NCBI RefSeq assembly: GCF_009765835.1
Contig: NZ_LMUS01000006.1
Coordinates: forward strand, 2,487,369 to 2,551,368
Source: Granulicella sp. L56
GTDB taxonomy: Bacteria; Acidobacteriota; Terriglobia; Terriglobales; Acidobacteriaceae
DNA length: 64,000 nucleotides
Direction of reading: 5' to 3'
Shown here piece by piece: positions 1 through 10,000 of the stretch (position 1 is its first letter; every line of letters begins with the position of its first letter). Below the pieces are notes generated by a model. That model was not told where the DNA came from and did not search any database. It saw only the letters and a program-made list of their open reading frames with translations. The position numbers were made by a program, and so were the translations under genes.

Positions 1-873
1 TGCAGGAGCTGGGGAAAGAGTTCGAAAAAGCGGCTCCCGTTCTGGCCGGCACTACTCTGGTCGCGCAGGTCTCGTTGCTCCATTCTTATGAGAGTCGATG
101 GGCCATTAATTGGCAAAGGCACAATCAGCATTACGATCCGATTGAAGCGATCAAGTCATTTTATGCCCCGCTCAAACATCAAGCTGGAAACGTCGACATC
201 GCATCGCCAGACACTGATTTTACGCACTATAAACTCGTGATTGCACCGGCACTCAATCTTCTGACTGAAACACAAGCTACGCGTCTGATCGCCTACGTGC
301 AAAATGGCGGTCACCTTGTGTTGGGACAGCGAAGTGCCATGAAAAACGGAGAGAACGGGCTGGAGCGTCAACCCGGTCCCTTCCACGAGCTGCTGGGTGG
401 CCAGGTTTTGCAATTCTACGCGCTCGCCGATCCAGTCCCTGTCAAAGGCACATGGGGAAGCGGTGAATCGCGTTTGTGCGCTGAACAGCTGAAAGTAGAA
501 GGCAGCGATACCGATGTCTTGCTGCGGTATCGCAGGAGCAACGGATGGCTCGATGACCAGCCAGCTGCTGTCACACGCGTGGCCGGCAAGGGAAAATTAC
601 ATATATAGGTGCATGGCTTGACACTGCACCCATGAAGAACGCAGTTCGTGGATGCTGACGGACAGCGGTGTAAACAAGTTTGAGCTGGAATTGCCCGATG
701 GAGATGAAGGTTCGACCCTTAGCGGCGCCGGAAAGAAAATCTTGATCTTGGTCGACGTCGCGGACGGCGCGAGATCGGTTGCACTTCCTCACCCAATGTT
801 CGATCTCCTTACTAGAGAGAGGAAGAACACAATTAAGTTGGATCGATTCGACGTGGCTGTCCTCAAGGAGTAG
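1..873 (+). pseudogene. GH42 beta-galactosidase, C-terminal part, frameshifted
   Basis: This is the 3' end of a GH42-type beta-galactosidase, an enzyme that releases terminal beta-galactose; the catalytic barrel lies left of the window. The frame is open from base 3 and shows the trimerisation domain (LVIAPALNLLTE, GGHLVLGQRS) up to a stop at 606-608. The family sequence resumes in a second frame (KITYIGAWLDTAPMKNAV, from about 593) and again in a third (WMLTDSGV, from 649), and ends at 873 after LDRFDVAVLKE. Both shifts look like single-base losses; the first is in an A run at 594-597. Two shifts so close together suggest a pseudogene, though sequencing errors are the alternative. It is convergent with the sensor kinase. 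The family call is from conserved phrases seen by eye. Confidence 0.75.
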
Positions 874-889
874 TACAAGGGTAAGTGGC

Positions 890-3844
890 TCATCGCTGTG
901 AGCGCTGAATTTTCATCTGCACTCGGGTGCCGACGCCAACCTCCGACTCGATCGAAAAGCCTGCTCCAATTCGCGTCATCCTTTCTTGCATGCCGATGAC
1001 TCCGTAATGAAGGCTGTCGTCCCGAAATCTCTCCCGCGAATCGAATCCGCGCCCGTCATCCATGATGCACACATCTAGACAACCGTCTGTGTACAGGAGC
1101 GTCAACGTGCAGGAATGCGCTTCTGCGTGCCGGGCGACGTTATAAAGAGCCTCCCGAACCACCATGAGCACTTCATGTTCATGTTCAGCAGACAGAGGAT
1201 AGGGCCGTCCGCAAATCGACACCGATACAGGAAGCGAGAAGTCTTTACGAAACTGTGCCGAAAGTTCGCGAAGACGGGAGCTTAATTCGACAGATGTGTG
1301 CTCACTCCTGAGGTTCCACACCGCCCGTCTCGCGTGATCGATTGTCTCTCGCATCTGCGCTTTTGCGTATCTAAGGAGCGATGCTTCATTTTCCGTTTCG
1401 ACGTTGACAAGCGTATGAGCATCCAGGAGCGCGAAAACGCTCGTGCAACCTTGAATCAAGGTGTCATGAAGCTCCCTGGCCATTCTGGCACGTTCCTCCA
1501 AGGCGGAACGATATCGGAGCCGCAGGATGTGCAAACGCCATAAATGAATGGGCCAAGCCATCGCAATGAGACATATAAGGGAGAGAATGCGGAACCAAGG
1601 TTTTTCATAAACATGAGGCAGTTGAACTATTGTCAAACCAGTTTGCCATGTCCTGCCTGGCTGAGTGACGTCAAAGACCCGGACGGAGAATGTATGAGAT
1701 CCGGAAGGAATATTGGTATATTCGGCCCTCTCCAGGCCATTGGTGGGCACCCAATCCCTGTCAACTCCATCGAGTTTGTACTGGTAACGAATGCTGCTCG
1801 GTGAGTACGGCATCACCGTGAGAAAATGGATAGAGAGCCGCATGGTCCCGGGCTTGAGACTTACGGATGATGATGGAGAAAGTTCGGCGCCATTTGCCAC
1901 AATCTCTTCAATTACCGGCTGAATGGCGACGTTTCGCATATGGAAAGTGATCGGCATTCGAATAGGTCCGTGCAGACCTGGTAGCCAGACATGACCGTCG
2001 TCACTTACTGCCCCAGCATCTTGAATCCCCCCATATAGCTGTGCACTATTCAATTCTGAATTGGGCACGAAGGAACTTAACGGGAACCGCATTTCAGATA
2101 TGTCCGCTGGATCGAACGCGCTCTCTGGCGCAGTTAGAACTCCGACGGACGTACTGATCCACAGTTGATGCTGAGTATCCTCTAGAACCTTCAATATTCG
2201 ATTGATCGGCAGGCCCCGGCCAACATTCCAGTGAAAGATCCGGTCCCTGCGCATGAGATAAAGGCCCTCATTTCCAGAACCAATCCAGATGTCTCCATTC
2301 TGAGCTTGAAGCAGGCTCCAGACATGAGCGCCGGCTAACCTTTGCGGATAAAGGTTGGATACATCACGTCCATTTCGTAGCCACGTCAGCCCCTGATCGG
2401 TTCCGATGAGCATATCGTGGTTGGGCAATTCGACCATATCCCGAACCGAAGCATATCCCATAAGTTTTGTTCCCCGAACCGAACCACCGGCAAACGTGAA
2501 TCGTGTAAGTCCACCGTCCGTCCCGATCCAGACGCTTCCATCATCTGCCTGACGAATGACGTTTATGAAGTTGTTAATGAGTCCTTGCAGGAACCCGAGA
2601 TGAAGCAAGCGTCGATTTTGATACAAATAGACGCCCGCCCCGTCCGTCCCGATCCAAAGACGCTCCGCCGTGTCTATGAAGACATTGTGTATCGACACTT
2701 GCGATGGCAGACCTGTAGGTAGGACGCGTTCAAGATGTTCATTATGATATCTGTAGATTCCTGAGTAAGTGAACCACAAGGAACCCGACTTGTCTTGAAA
2801 GACGGTGCCGGAATCGGCAGTTTGTGCTTGCTTAATCGGTAATGTGCTAACTTCAGTCTCCCGCATCTGCAGCAACCCTGTCTGGGTCCCTATCCAGAGA
2901 TCGTGATTTGAATCGCGGAAGAGGCAAAGAGCTACTTTGTTGTCTGCATGAGGGGGCAGATCGATCTGCTCTGGTTTTAGTCCCACGAACTTAAGCAACG
3001 CGCGTTTGGTTGTCGCCACCCAAAATGCTCCGTTGGCTTCAGTTTCGATATCGCGCACGGTATCTTCCCCTATATAAAGGGGCACAGTGGATGGGATTGG
3101 ATCGCCCTGATCTTGTCTCAATAAGAAGAGCCCACCTACGGTTCCCACTAACAAACCTGTCTTTGAAAGCTCGTGTATCGTCTTAATATTCAGCTGCGAG
3201 GAGCCAATCTCTAGCAAGACGTCATGTGCCACCCCGTCAACATAATGGACGAGTCGCGATCCGCCGATCCAGACGGACCCATCCTGGGCGAGCAAGACTG
3301 CTCCAACGGTGATTCGCGGAAAAGCCGAGGTCGCGTCCAACCTCGATACTATTTTCCCGTCATAAAGAAAAACGCCGTCGTCAGTTCCGATCAAGATCGA
3401 TCCACTTGATAGCTCACAGACGCTTCTGACGAATCCATTCGTCAATCCAACGCGCTTGTCGATTGATGAGAAGCGGCCATCCTTGAGACTAACAATCCCT
3501 CCACCATCGGTTCCAATCCAAAGAGAGCCATCAGATCCACTTGCCAGCGCAGAGATATCGTCTTCGTGGAGTTCTGGGGTATTCGTGTGATCGAAGGTGC
3601 GAAACCGGGCGCCATCAAAGCGCGCTAGCCCATTGGATGTTGCTAACCATAAATAGCGGTCAGGTGTCTGTGCAATCGCATGGATGGTGTCGTCAGGCAA
3701 GCCTTGGTCTGCTGTCCACTGTCGGAACACCGTGTTCTGTTTTGGGAATATCCGCAACTGCGCGCTGGCTGGCGGAGCCATCCCAAAGAACATCGTTACT
3801 ATCAACCAGACGAGGAACTGAATCTTATGCGTCGCGAACTTCAT
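890..3844 (-). CDS. Propeller-type sensor histidine kinase (HisKA_3 class)
   Basis: A membrane sensor kinase of 984 residues. I chose ATG 3844 because it begins a clean signal peptide ending PPASAQ; the frame also runs upstream to 3949. The periplasmic part carries many two-component-regulator propeller blades (phrases such as LWIGTDGGGI and VWIGTDGGLTRF), then a Y_Y_Y-type beta domain near residues 640-730 and one transmembrane helix just after PWFRIL. The cytoplasmic part has a HisKA_3 dimerisation segment with the phospho-acceptor His793 (MARELHDTLIQG) and an HATPase domain (N box REALYNVARHAE, G box DDGRGFD, then GVIGMQER). It is divergent from the GH50-like gene and the NarL-type regulator, which is very likely its partner. 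The ligand is probably a glycan fragment; this is inferred from the neighbour. Confidence 0.9.
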   Translation of the reverse strand: MKFATHKIQFLVWLIVTMFFGMAPPASAQLRIFPKQNTVFRQWTADQGLPDDTIHAIAQTPDRYLWLATSNGLARFDGARFRTFDHTNTPELHEDDISALASGSDGSLWIGTDGGGIVSLKDGRFSSIDKRVGLTNGFVRSVCELSSGSILIGTDDGVFLYDGKIVSRLDATSAFPRITVGAVLLAQDGSVWIGGSRLVHYVDGVAHDVLLEIGSSQLNIKTIHELSKTGLLVGTVGGLFLLRQDQGDPIPSTVPLYIGEDTVRDIETEANGAFWVATTKRALLKFVGLKPEQIDLPPHADNKVALCLFRDSNHDLWIGTQTGLLQMRETEVSTLPIKQAQTADSGTVFQDKSGSLWFTYSGIYRYHNEHLERVLPTGLPSQVSIHNVFIDTAERLWIGTDGAGVYLYQNRRLLHLGFLQGLINNFINVIRQADDGSVWIGTDGGLTRFTFAGGSVRGTKLMGYASVRDMVELPNHDMLIGTDQGLTWLRNGRDVSNLYPQRLAGAHVWSLLQAQNGDIWIGSGNEGLYLMRRDRIFHWNVGRGLPINRILKVLEDTQHQLWISTSVGVLTAPESAFDPADISEMRFPLSSFVPNSELNSAQLYGGIQDAGAVSDDGHVWLPGLHGPIRMPITFHMRNVAIQPVIEEIVANGAELSPSSSVSLKPGTMRLSIHFLTVMPYSPSSIRYQYKLDGVDRDWVPTNGLERAEYTNIPSGSHTFSVRVFDVTQPGRTWQTGLTIVQLPHVYEKPWFRILSLICLIAMAWPIHLWRLHILRLRYRSALEERARMARELHDTLIQGCTSVFALLDAHTLVNVETENEASLLRYAKAQMRETIDHARRAVWNLRSEHTSVELSSRLRELSAQFRKDFSLPVSVSICGRPYPLSAEHEHEVLMVVREALYNVARHAEAHSCTLTLLYTDGCLDVCIMDDGRGFDSRERFRDDSLHYGVIGMQERMTRIGAGFSIESEVGVGTRVQMKIQRSQR

Positions 3845-3985
3845 CGTTAATACGGTGCAGCTGAACGATCGATATTCGTCCGCCGCACCGCGAGTCCTCC
3901 AGGCGCTGGAATGGATCGGAGATGGCTGCCGAGCACTATCGTACGGCATTCATCAGAATGAATCATCGCCAAAACCATCGAATGT

Positions 3986-5851
3986 TTGCCAGTCTTTCGT
4001 ATAGGTTGGATCTTTCCTACAGTGGATAGACTGAGCGCGAGGTATGCGCCGTTGAGGAAGCCGCTCTATACATTGATCTTTGTCATGTTTCTTGGGATCG
4101 TCTTCCGGCCTTGCCATTCAACAATAGGCCTCGCCCTTGCCCAAGTGCGGGACTCCCGCCGAATCGATCCCGTGTTTACAGAAATAGAATCTCTTAAGAG
4201 TCGATATGACCAACGAACCAAGAGTGTTACCTTGCTCTGTCAGAATGGGAAATCTGCAGTGAGACTCGGATTCAGCTCGATCAATCTCGGGCCGGCGACT
4301 GCAATTCGTATTCACGTACACAATTTTAGCTCGAATCCGTTGCGACTCTTCGCAGAGCTAAATAACTCATTTTGGGTGATGAACTATAGCATCGATTCTC
4401 CGCAGAAGGACGATGAAATACTCGTATATATACAAAGGAAGGAGTTTGAGCCGAAGTCTCTTGCGTTGGCCTACCCCAATATGAATGGAATCCCCGGGGG
4501 CCAAATGGGCCTCTGGCCCGATGCCGACATCGATGCCACGAATGTTCATGAACTTACTCTATTTACCTTAGACGAGCTGCCACAACCTGCACGAGTTGCA
4601 ATTAAAGGCATAGAGCTTGTGGACGCGGCAATCGAACAATCTAATTTAAGCAACTCGAACCAACCAATCATCGATGAGTTCGGGCAGTATAGCCGCGCCA
4701 CCTGGCCAGAAAAGATACGTACAATTCACGATCTCAAACAAGCCGCAAAAGAACAGACTCGAGGGAATCGAGTCTTCCAACAAGAACGCGATCAGTACGG
4801 AGGATGGGCTCAAGGACCACAACTAGATCAGACCGGACACTTTCGTGTCGCCAAGATCGGCGAAACGTGGTGGTTCGTCGATCCAGCCGGGAAGCTCTTC
4901 TGGTCAGACGGGGTAACCGGCGTTTCATTTGCCAGTCAGACGGATGTAACCCGGCGATCACAACTCTTTCGTCATCCGCCTTCTGATGGTGATTTTTTGC
5001 ATCGAAATCTGGCTTGGAAATATGGTGCGGAGTGGGGCAAAGTGGTTCAAGGCGTGACATTCGAACGATTCCGTATGTGGGGTCTGAATACGATCGGCCC
5101 GTGGTCTGAGCCGGTGATGACTAGTCAACGCAAAATGCCGTACACCATAGAGATATCATCAAAAGATAAAAATGGCCGTATCGATCCTTATTCAGTAGCG
5201 TGGCAAACTAGTTTGCGCGAAGCATTGCGTGCAGAGCAACTTGAAGCCAGCGAAGATCCGTGGTGTGTCGGCGTGTTCGTTGACAATGAGATTCACGAGA
5301 CAAATCCTCGATGGTGGGAAGCGTACTACACAAACGTCGAAAAACTGATGAAGGAGAATATGCCAAAAACTCTTTATCTTGGCAGTCGTCTCGACTATTC
5401 TTCTTATCCGGACGTTGACGCAAACAGAAAACAAATAGTCGAGATCGCGGCAAGGCACACCGACGTTCTTAGCTTCAATCTGTACCGTTATACGCTGGAA
5501 GACTTTACCTTGCCGAAGGATATCGACCACCCCGTAATCATCGGGGAATTCCACTTCGGTGCGCTGGATCGGGGCATGCTGCATACCGGCCTGAGAAGCG
5601 TGAAGTCTCAAGATCAACGCGCCGAAGCCTATTTGCACTACATGAATGCGGCCGTCACGAACCGCTCGATAGTCGGTGCACACTGGTTCCAGCTATATGA
5701 CGAACCCACAGCGGGGCGTTTTGACGGTGAGAATTATCAAACCGGTTTGATCAGCATTACTGATACGCCGTATGATGAAATGATTGAAGCCGTCACTAAA
5801 GTGGGTACGCACCTATACGCGAACCGCTCTACCACCGCTACATCGCACTAG
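3986..5851 (+). CDS. GH50-like (beta-agarase family) glycoside hydrolase
   Basis: A secreted glycoside hydrolase of up to 621 residues. After a hydrophobic leader (around LYTLIFVMFLGIV) comes a jelly-roll-like N-terminal domain (about 60-215), then a barrel with GH50 hallmarks: WWFVDPAGKLFWSDGVTGV, the acid/base region VDNEIH (Glu435), the nucleophile region IIGEFHFGALDRGM (Glu521), and AHWFQLYDEPTAGR. Characterised GH50 enzymes are exo-acting beta-agarases, but agar is an unlikely substrate for a soil acidobacterium, so the substrate is unknown. The start is uncertain: TTG 3986 is the first in-frame option and no strong ribosome-binding site is visible. The response regulator starts 5 bases after the stop, so the two are probably co-transcribed and this gene is a likely target of that two-component system. 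Confidence 0.8.
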   Translation: MPVFRIGWIFPTVDRLSARYAPLRKPLYTLIFVMFLGIVFRPCHSTIGLALAQVRDSRRIDPVFTEIESLKSRYDQRTKSVTLLCQNGKSAVRLGFSSINLGPATAIRIHVHNFSSNPLRLFAELNNSFWVMNYSIDSPQKDDEILVYIQRKEFEPKSLALAYPNMNGIPGGQMGLWPDADIDATNVHELTLFTLDELPQPARVAIKGIELVDAAIEQSNLSNSNQPIIDEFGQYSRATWPEKIRTIHDLKQAAKEQTRGNRVFQQERDQYGGWAQGPQLDQTGHFRVAKIGETWWFVDPAGKLFWSDGVTGVSFASQTDVTRRSQLFRHPPSDGDFLHRNLAWKYGAEWGKVVQGVTFERFRMWGLNTIGPWSEPVMTSQRKMPYTIEISSKDKNGRIDPYSVAWQTSLREALRAEQLEASEDPWCVGVFVDNEIHETNPRWWEAYYTNVEKLMKENMPKTLYLGSRLDYSSYPDVDANRKQIVEIAARHTDVLSFNLYRYTLEDFTLPKDIDHPVIIGEFHFGALDRGMLHTGLRSVKSQDQRAEAYLHYMNAAVTNRSIVGAHWFQLYDEPTAGRFDGENYQTGLISITDTPYDEMIEAVTKVGTHLYANRSTTATSH

Positions 5852-5856
5852 AGCGC

Positions 5857-6489
5857 ATGCTGTCAGTTGACGAAACAATCCGGCTCGTTATTGTCGAGGA
5901 CCACCCCTTGATGCGCTTGGGGGTCAGAACTATGCTTGCCTCTCATGCAGACATGATAGTAGTTGGCGAGGTTGGAACCGGGACCGACGCGATCAACCTC
6001 TGCAAGAAGGAACGGCCAAATGTTGTCGTCGTCGATCTCGGTCTCCCAGATATGAGCGGAGTTGCCGTCATCAGAGCGGTAAAACTATTTTCTCCCACGA
6101 CACAATTTGTCGTCCTAACGACCTACGAAGGGGATGAAGACATCTATCAGGCGCTAGCTGCGGGAGCGCGAGCCTACGTTATCAAGGGCTTGCCTCACAA
6201 GATGTTGGTTGACGCTATAAGGCGTGTGCATTCTGGCATCAACTATCTGCCAGAACCTGTCGGAGTTCGCCTAGACAATCGGACTACTGATTCAGATTTG
6301 AGCGCTCAGGAATTTAAGGTTATCTCTCTCATGTCCACCGGGCGCAGCAACCGGGAGATAGGTGAGGCGCTTGGTATAACTGAAGCGACAATAAAGTATC
6401 ACGTCAGCGAGATCCTCGCGAAGCTTGAAGCGAATGATCGCACTCACGCAGTTGTGATTGCGCTCCAACGGGGCATTCTGCATCTTTGA
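5857..6489 (+). CDS. NarL/FixJ-family response regulator
   Basis: A DNA-binding response regulator of 210 residues. The receiver domain (about 8-125) has the acidic pair in VIVEDHPLM, the phospho-acceptor Asp60 in VVDLGLPDMSG, the switch Thr in VVLTTYEG and Lys in YVIKGLP. A LuxR-type helix-turn-helix follows (about 145-205; STGRSNREIGEALGITEATIKYH). It lies 5 bases after the GH50-like gene, on the strand opposite the sensor kinase, an arrangement typical of acidobacterial propeller-kinase systems. Its targets probably include the GH50-like gene and perhaps the receptor genes downstream; no binding site was recognised. Confidence 0.93.
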   Translation: MLSVDETIRLVIVEDHPLMRLGVRTMLASHADMIVVGEVGTGTDAINLCKKERPNVVVVDLGLPDMSGVAVIRAVKLFSPTTQFVVLTTYEGDEDIYQALAAGARAYVIKGLPHKMLVDAIRRVHSGINYLPEPVGVRLDNRTTDSDLSAQEFKVISLMSTGRSNREIGEALGITEATIKYHVSEILAKLEANDRTHAVVIALQRGILHL

Positions 6490-6643
6490 GCCCTCATGGT
6501 TTTTGCGTTCATTCGACTTTCGTCTAAAGCGATTTCTAGTGTCGCCCCCTAGTATTATCGCGATCTAAACAACGGGGTTAAAGCGTCATCACAGCCATGT
6601 GTAGCGATGCGGCCCCGCCATCCCAATAGGGTCGGAGAAATTC

Positions 6644-7084
6644 ATGAAGAACCCGCTTCTGACTGTTCGGCGAGCCTTGAGAATTGTCGCGACCGCTGCA
6701 CTTTTGAGCTCAACCCTCACCGTCGCCCAAATGAATCTTGCGATTCTGAGCGGTACAACCATCGATCAGGATGGCGCCCTTATTCAAGATGCACAGGTCA
6801 CGGCCCGGAATACCCTTACTGAGGTCGAACGCAGAGTGGAAACAGGCAAACGCGGAACGTTCCGGTTGCTTGATCTCTCGCCTGGGACTTATGACATTAG
6901 AGCGAAACACCCCGGCTTTGAACAGGTCGAGGTGTCAAACGTTGCTTTACACATTGGCGATGAGCGAAAGCAATTACTAAAGATTACTTTTGGGAGGAAC
7001 TATGAAAGTGCCAGTGAGGAATACGTCAAGCCAAATAATCCACACCTTCTTCATATTGTGGATCGCGATTCTCTGCGGAGCTGA
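6644..7084 (+). pseudogene. TonB-receptor N-terminal fragment (carboxypeptidase-regulatory-like domain)
   Basis: A 146-residue frame with a signal peptide (LRIVATAALLSSTLTVAQ) and one carboxypeptidase-regulatory-like domain (SGTTIDQDGALIQDAQVTA, GTFRLLDLSPGTYDIRAKHPGF). This is what normally starts an acidobacterial TonB-dependent receptor. The domain ends near residue 118, and the rest of the frame runs 83 bases into the next receptor gene, where it encodes nothing recognisable. The best reading is a receptor that lost its plug and barrel, leaving its head in front of an intact receptor. A genuine small secreted protein translated ahead of the receptor cannot be excluded. Confidence 0.5.
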
Positions 7085-10000
7085 GTTTTTTGCACCGTCC
7101 GCCATTCACGGTCAGATGGATCAGGGAACTATTACAGGTGTAGTGCAGGATGCCTCCAGTGCAGTCATTTCTCAATCTAATGTCACGCTCACCAGTATCG
7201 ATAGCGGACTTGTCTTGAAGACAACGACTGACGCAAACGGCATCTACACCTTCTCGCCCATCAAAATTGGAAACTACAGCGTAAGCGCGAGTTCGCCCGG
7301 CTTTGCGGTCACGACACAAGAACACATCCATCTCGACGTACAGGCTAGATTGAATATCGTGCTCATTTTGAAGCCGGGTGCTGTTTCGGACACGGTCACG
7401 GTCAGCATAGCACCACCGCTATTACAGACTCAATCAGGCTCCGTCGGACAGGTGATGAGCACAGAGGTGATTAACAATATTCCGTTGAACGGACGGAACG
7501 CCGTGTATGTCGCGCAACTGGCAGCCGGTGTGGTGCAAGGAGTGGGTGGAAGAGGGGTTGGTACGGGGGACTTTTCCGCCAACGGCCAGAGGCCCACGCA
7601 AAATAATTTCATCTTGGATGGTATCGACAATAACACCGCTGTTCCCGACTTCCTAAATGGATCGAGCTTTGTTGTGAACCCCCCCCCGGATGCCCTCGCT
7701 GAATTTAATATCCAGACCAACAGCTATAGCGCTGAGTTGGGTCACTCGGCGGGTGCGGTGATGAACACAAGCGTAAAGTCGGGAACAAACCAAATCCACG
7801 GAAGTCTATGGGAGTACATTCGTAATACCGCATTCGACGCAAAAGACTTCGACGCCAAGACAATTCCTGCCTATCACGAGAACCAGTTCGGAGCTACGCT
7901 CGGGGCGCCAATTCTTAAGAATAAACTGTTCTTCTTCGGCTATGCTGAAGCCAACCGGATTGTCTTTGGACAGACGTTTACACAATCCGTTCCGACAGCA
8001 CTCATGCGAACAGGAAATTTCTCGGAACTGTTGAACCCAGCGCTCACCTCGCAGGGAGCAACGGTCACCCTCTATCGACCGGGGAGTGCAGGAACTCAAC
8101 TGCTTACATGCAATGGTCAGCAGAACGTAATCTGCCCAAGCAGCATCAATCAAGTTGCGCTTAATCTTTTGAAGCTCTATCCGCAACCGAATACAAACGG
8201 TGCCAATCTGTATAACAACTATGTGGTCAATACAAACGCCATTGCGAATAGCTGGCAGTGGGGAACGCGTCTGGACTTGAATATAAGTCCAAAAGATCAG
8301 ACCTTCGTTAGATTTAGTTATTTGAATGCGCCCAGCAACTATCCATCGCCTCTCGGTTCTATTCTTGACGGAGGTTCTTACGGAACGGATGGGAAGATCA
8401 TCAACCAGGCGGACAACCTAGCCTTCAGTGAAACCCACTTGTTTTCGGCAACATTGATCAATGAAGTTCGCTTTGGCTATAACTACGGCAACTTCGGGTT
8501 CCAGCAGGCAACATTCAATACACCTGATCTCGCAGCGTCTCTGGGACTGGGCGGCATCCCCAGTGGAGGGGCGCTGGGCGGCGGTCTTCCACTCGTAACG
8601 TTGTCTGGAATAACGGGTTTTGGGCAGCCAGGCTTTTATCCAAACCATAAGAGTGAAGACGTCTACCAAATCCTCGATAACGTGACGAAGATTCTCGGAA
8701 ATCATTCGCTCAAGGCCGGCATCCTTCTACAAAGTGTCCGCTTTCCATTCTTTTCGCCGCCCAATGCACGAGGCACCTATAGCTTTGGCGGCTTCTTTAC
8801 CTCTAATCCCGGAAAGGCCAATACAGGCTTTGGAGTAGCCGATTTTCTTAAAAACGAGATGACTTCGGCATCTGTACCGGCCTACCAGCATCTCGACTTT
8901 TCTCATTGGACACGTGGAGCCTATTTTCAAGACGATTGGCGAGTAACAGATAGACTCACGTTAAATCTCGGCCTTCGATATGATTACTATCAGTCTCTGA
9001 AAGAAGTGGCTGGGCAGTTCGCGAACTTTTATATGCAGGCCTTCGGGCCGGCGAGTGGACAAGCGACGCTTACCTACACCAAAGCCCAGGAAAATACGGC
9101 ACTATCGCCTGTGTTTCTGAACCTGCTTGCCGCGAATCATGTGGCGGTCAACTATACGGGAAACGGCTCGTTGGTCAATGGACAGGATTTAACTTTCTCG
9201 CCCCGGTTCGGCTTTGCTTACAGCATGGATGACAAGACGGTGGTTCACGGAGGCTTTGGTATCTTTTTCGGTGGCATTGAAAATACGGGTGGCCCGGAGA
9301 CCTTGCAAAACTATCCGTTCCAGTTCACGTCAAACTTTCCTCGCGCCGCTACCTGCACAGCAGGGAATTGCGCTGCGAATGGTATTACGCTTGAGAACGG
9401 CTTCTCTTCCTTTCTTTCTGGTGGCCTCCTCAATCTGATTGCAACGCCTTCGTTTGCAGGTTCGCAGCCGAATATAAAGAACCCTTATACCGAGTCGTAC
9501 AACCTCTCCGTTCAACGAGCAATCACCAATGATCTGGTAGCAACGCTGGCGTATGTCGGTGATGTCAGCCGTCATCTGGTCGTCAATGTGAACACAAATT
9601 CGGCTGCGGCGCTGATTGATCCGCGATTGAGTACGCAGACAGTTCAACCGTTTCCTGCTTTCGGGAGCGTTGGGACAAATGAGTATGCCGGTGTTTCCAG
9701 CTACAACTCGTTGCAGGCAAAGCTGGAGAAACGATATTCGAACGGGCTCAATTTTCTGGCAACCTACACGTGGGCTCATTCGCTCGATGATGCAAGCCAG
9801 CCTCTGGGAGGAATAGGATATCGCGGTATCAATCTGATCGGCATCGGCAACGACTACACGAACTCCCAGGCAGATGCAAGACACCGGGTAACGTTCAACG
9901 GGTACTATCAACTTCCGTTTGGAAGAGGGAAAAAGTTCTTGTCGCGTGGAGGCATTCTGAACGCCATTGTCGGAGGCTGGGCATCCGATGTGCAATTTAC

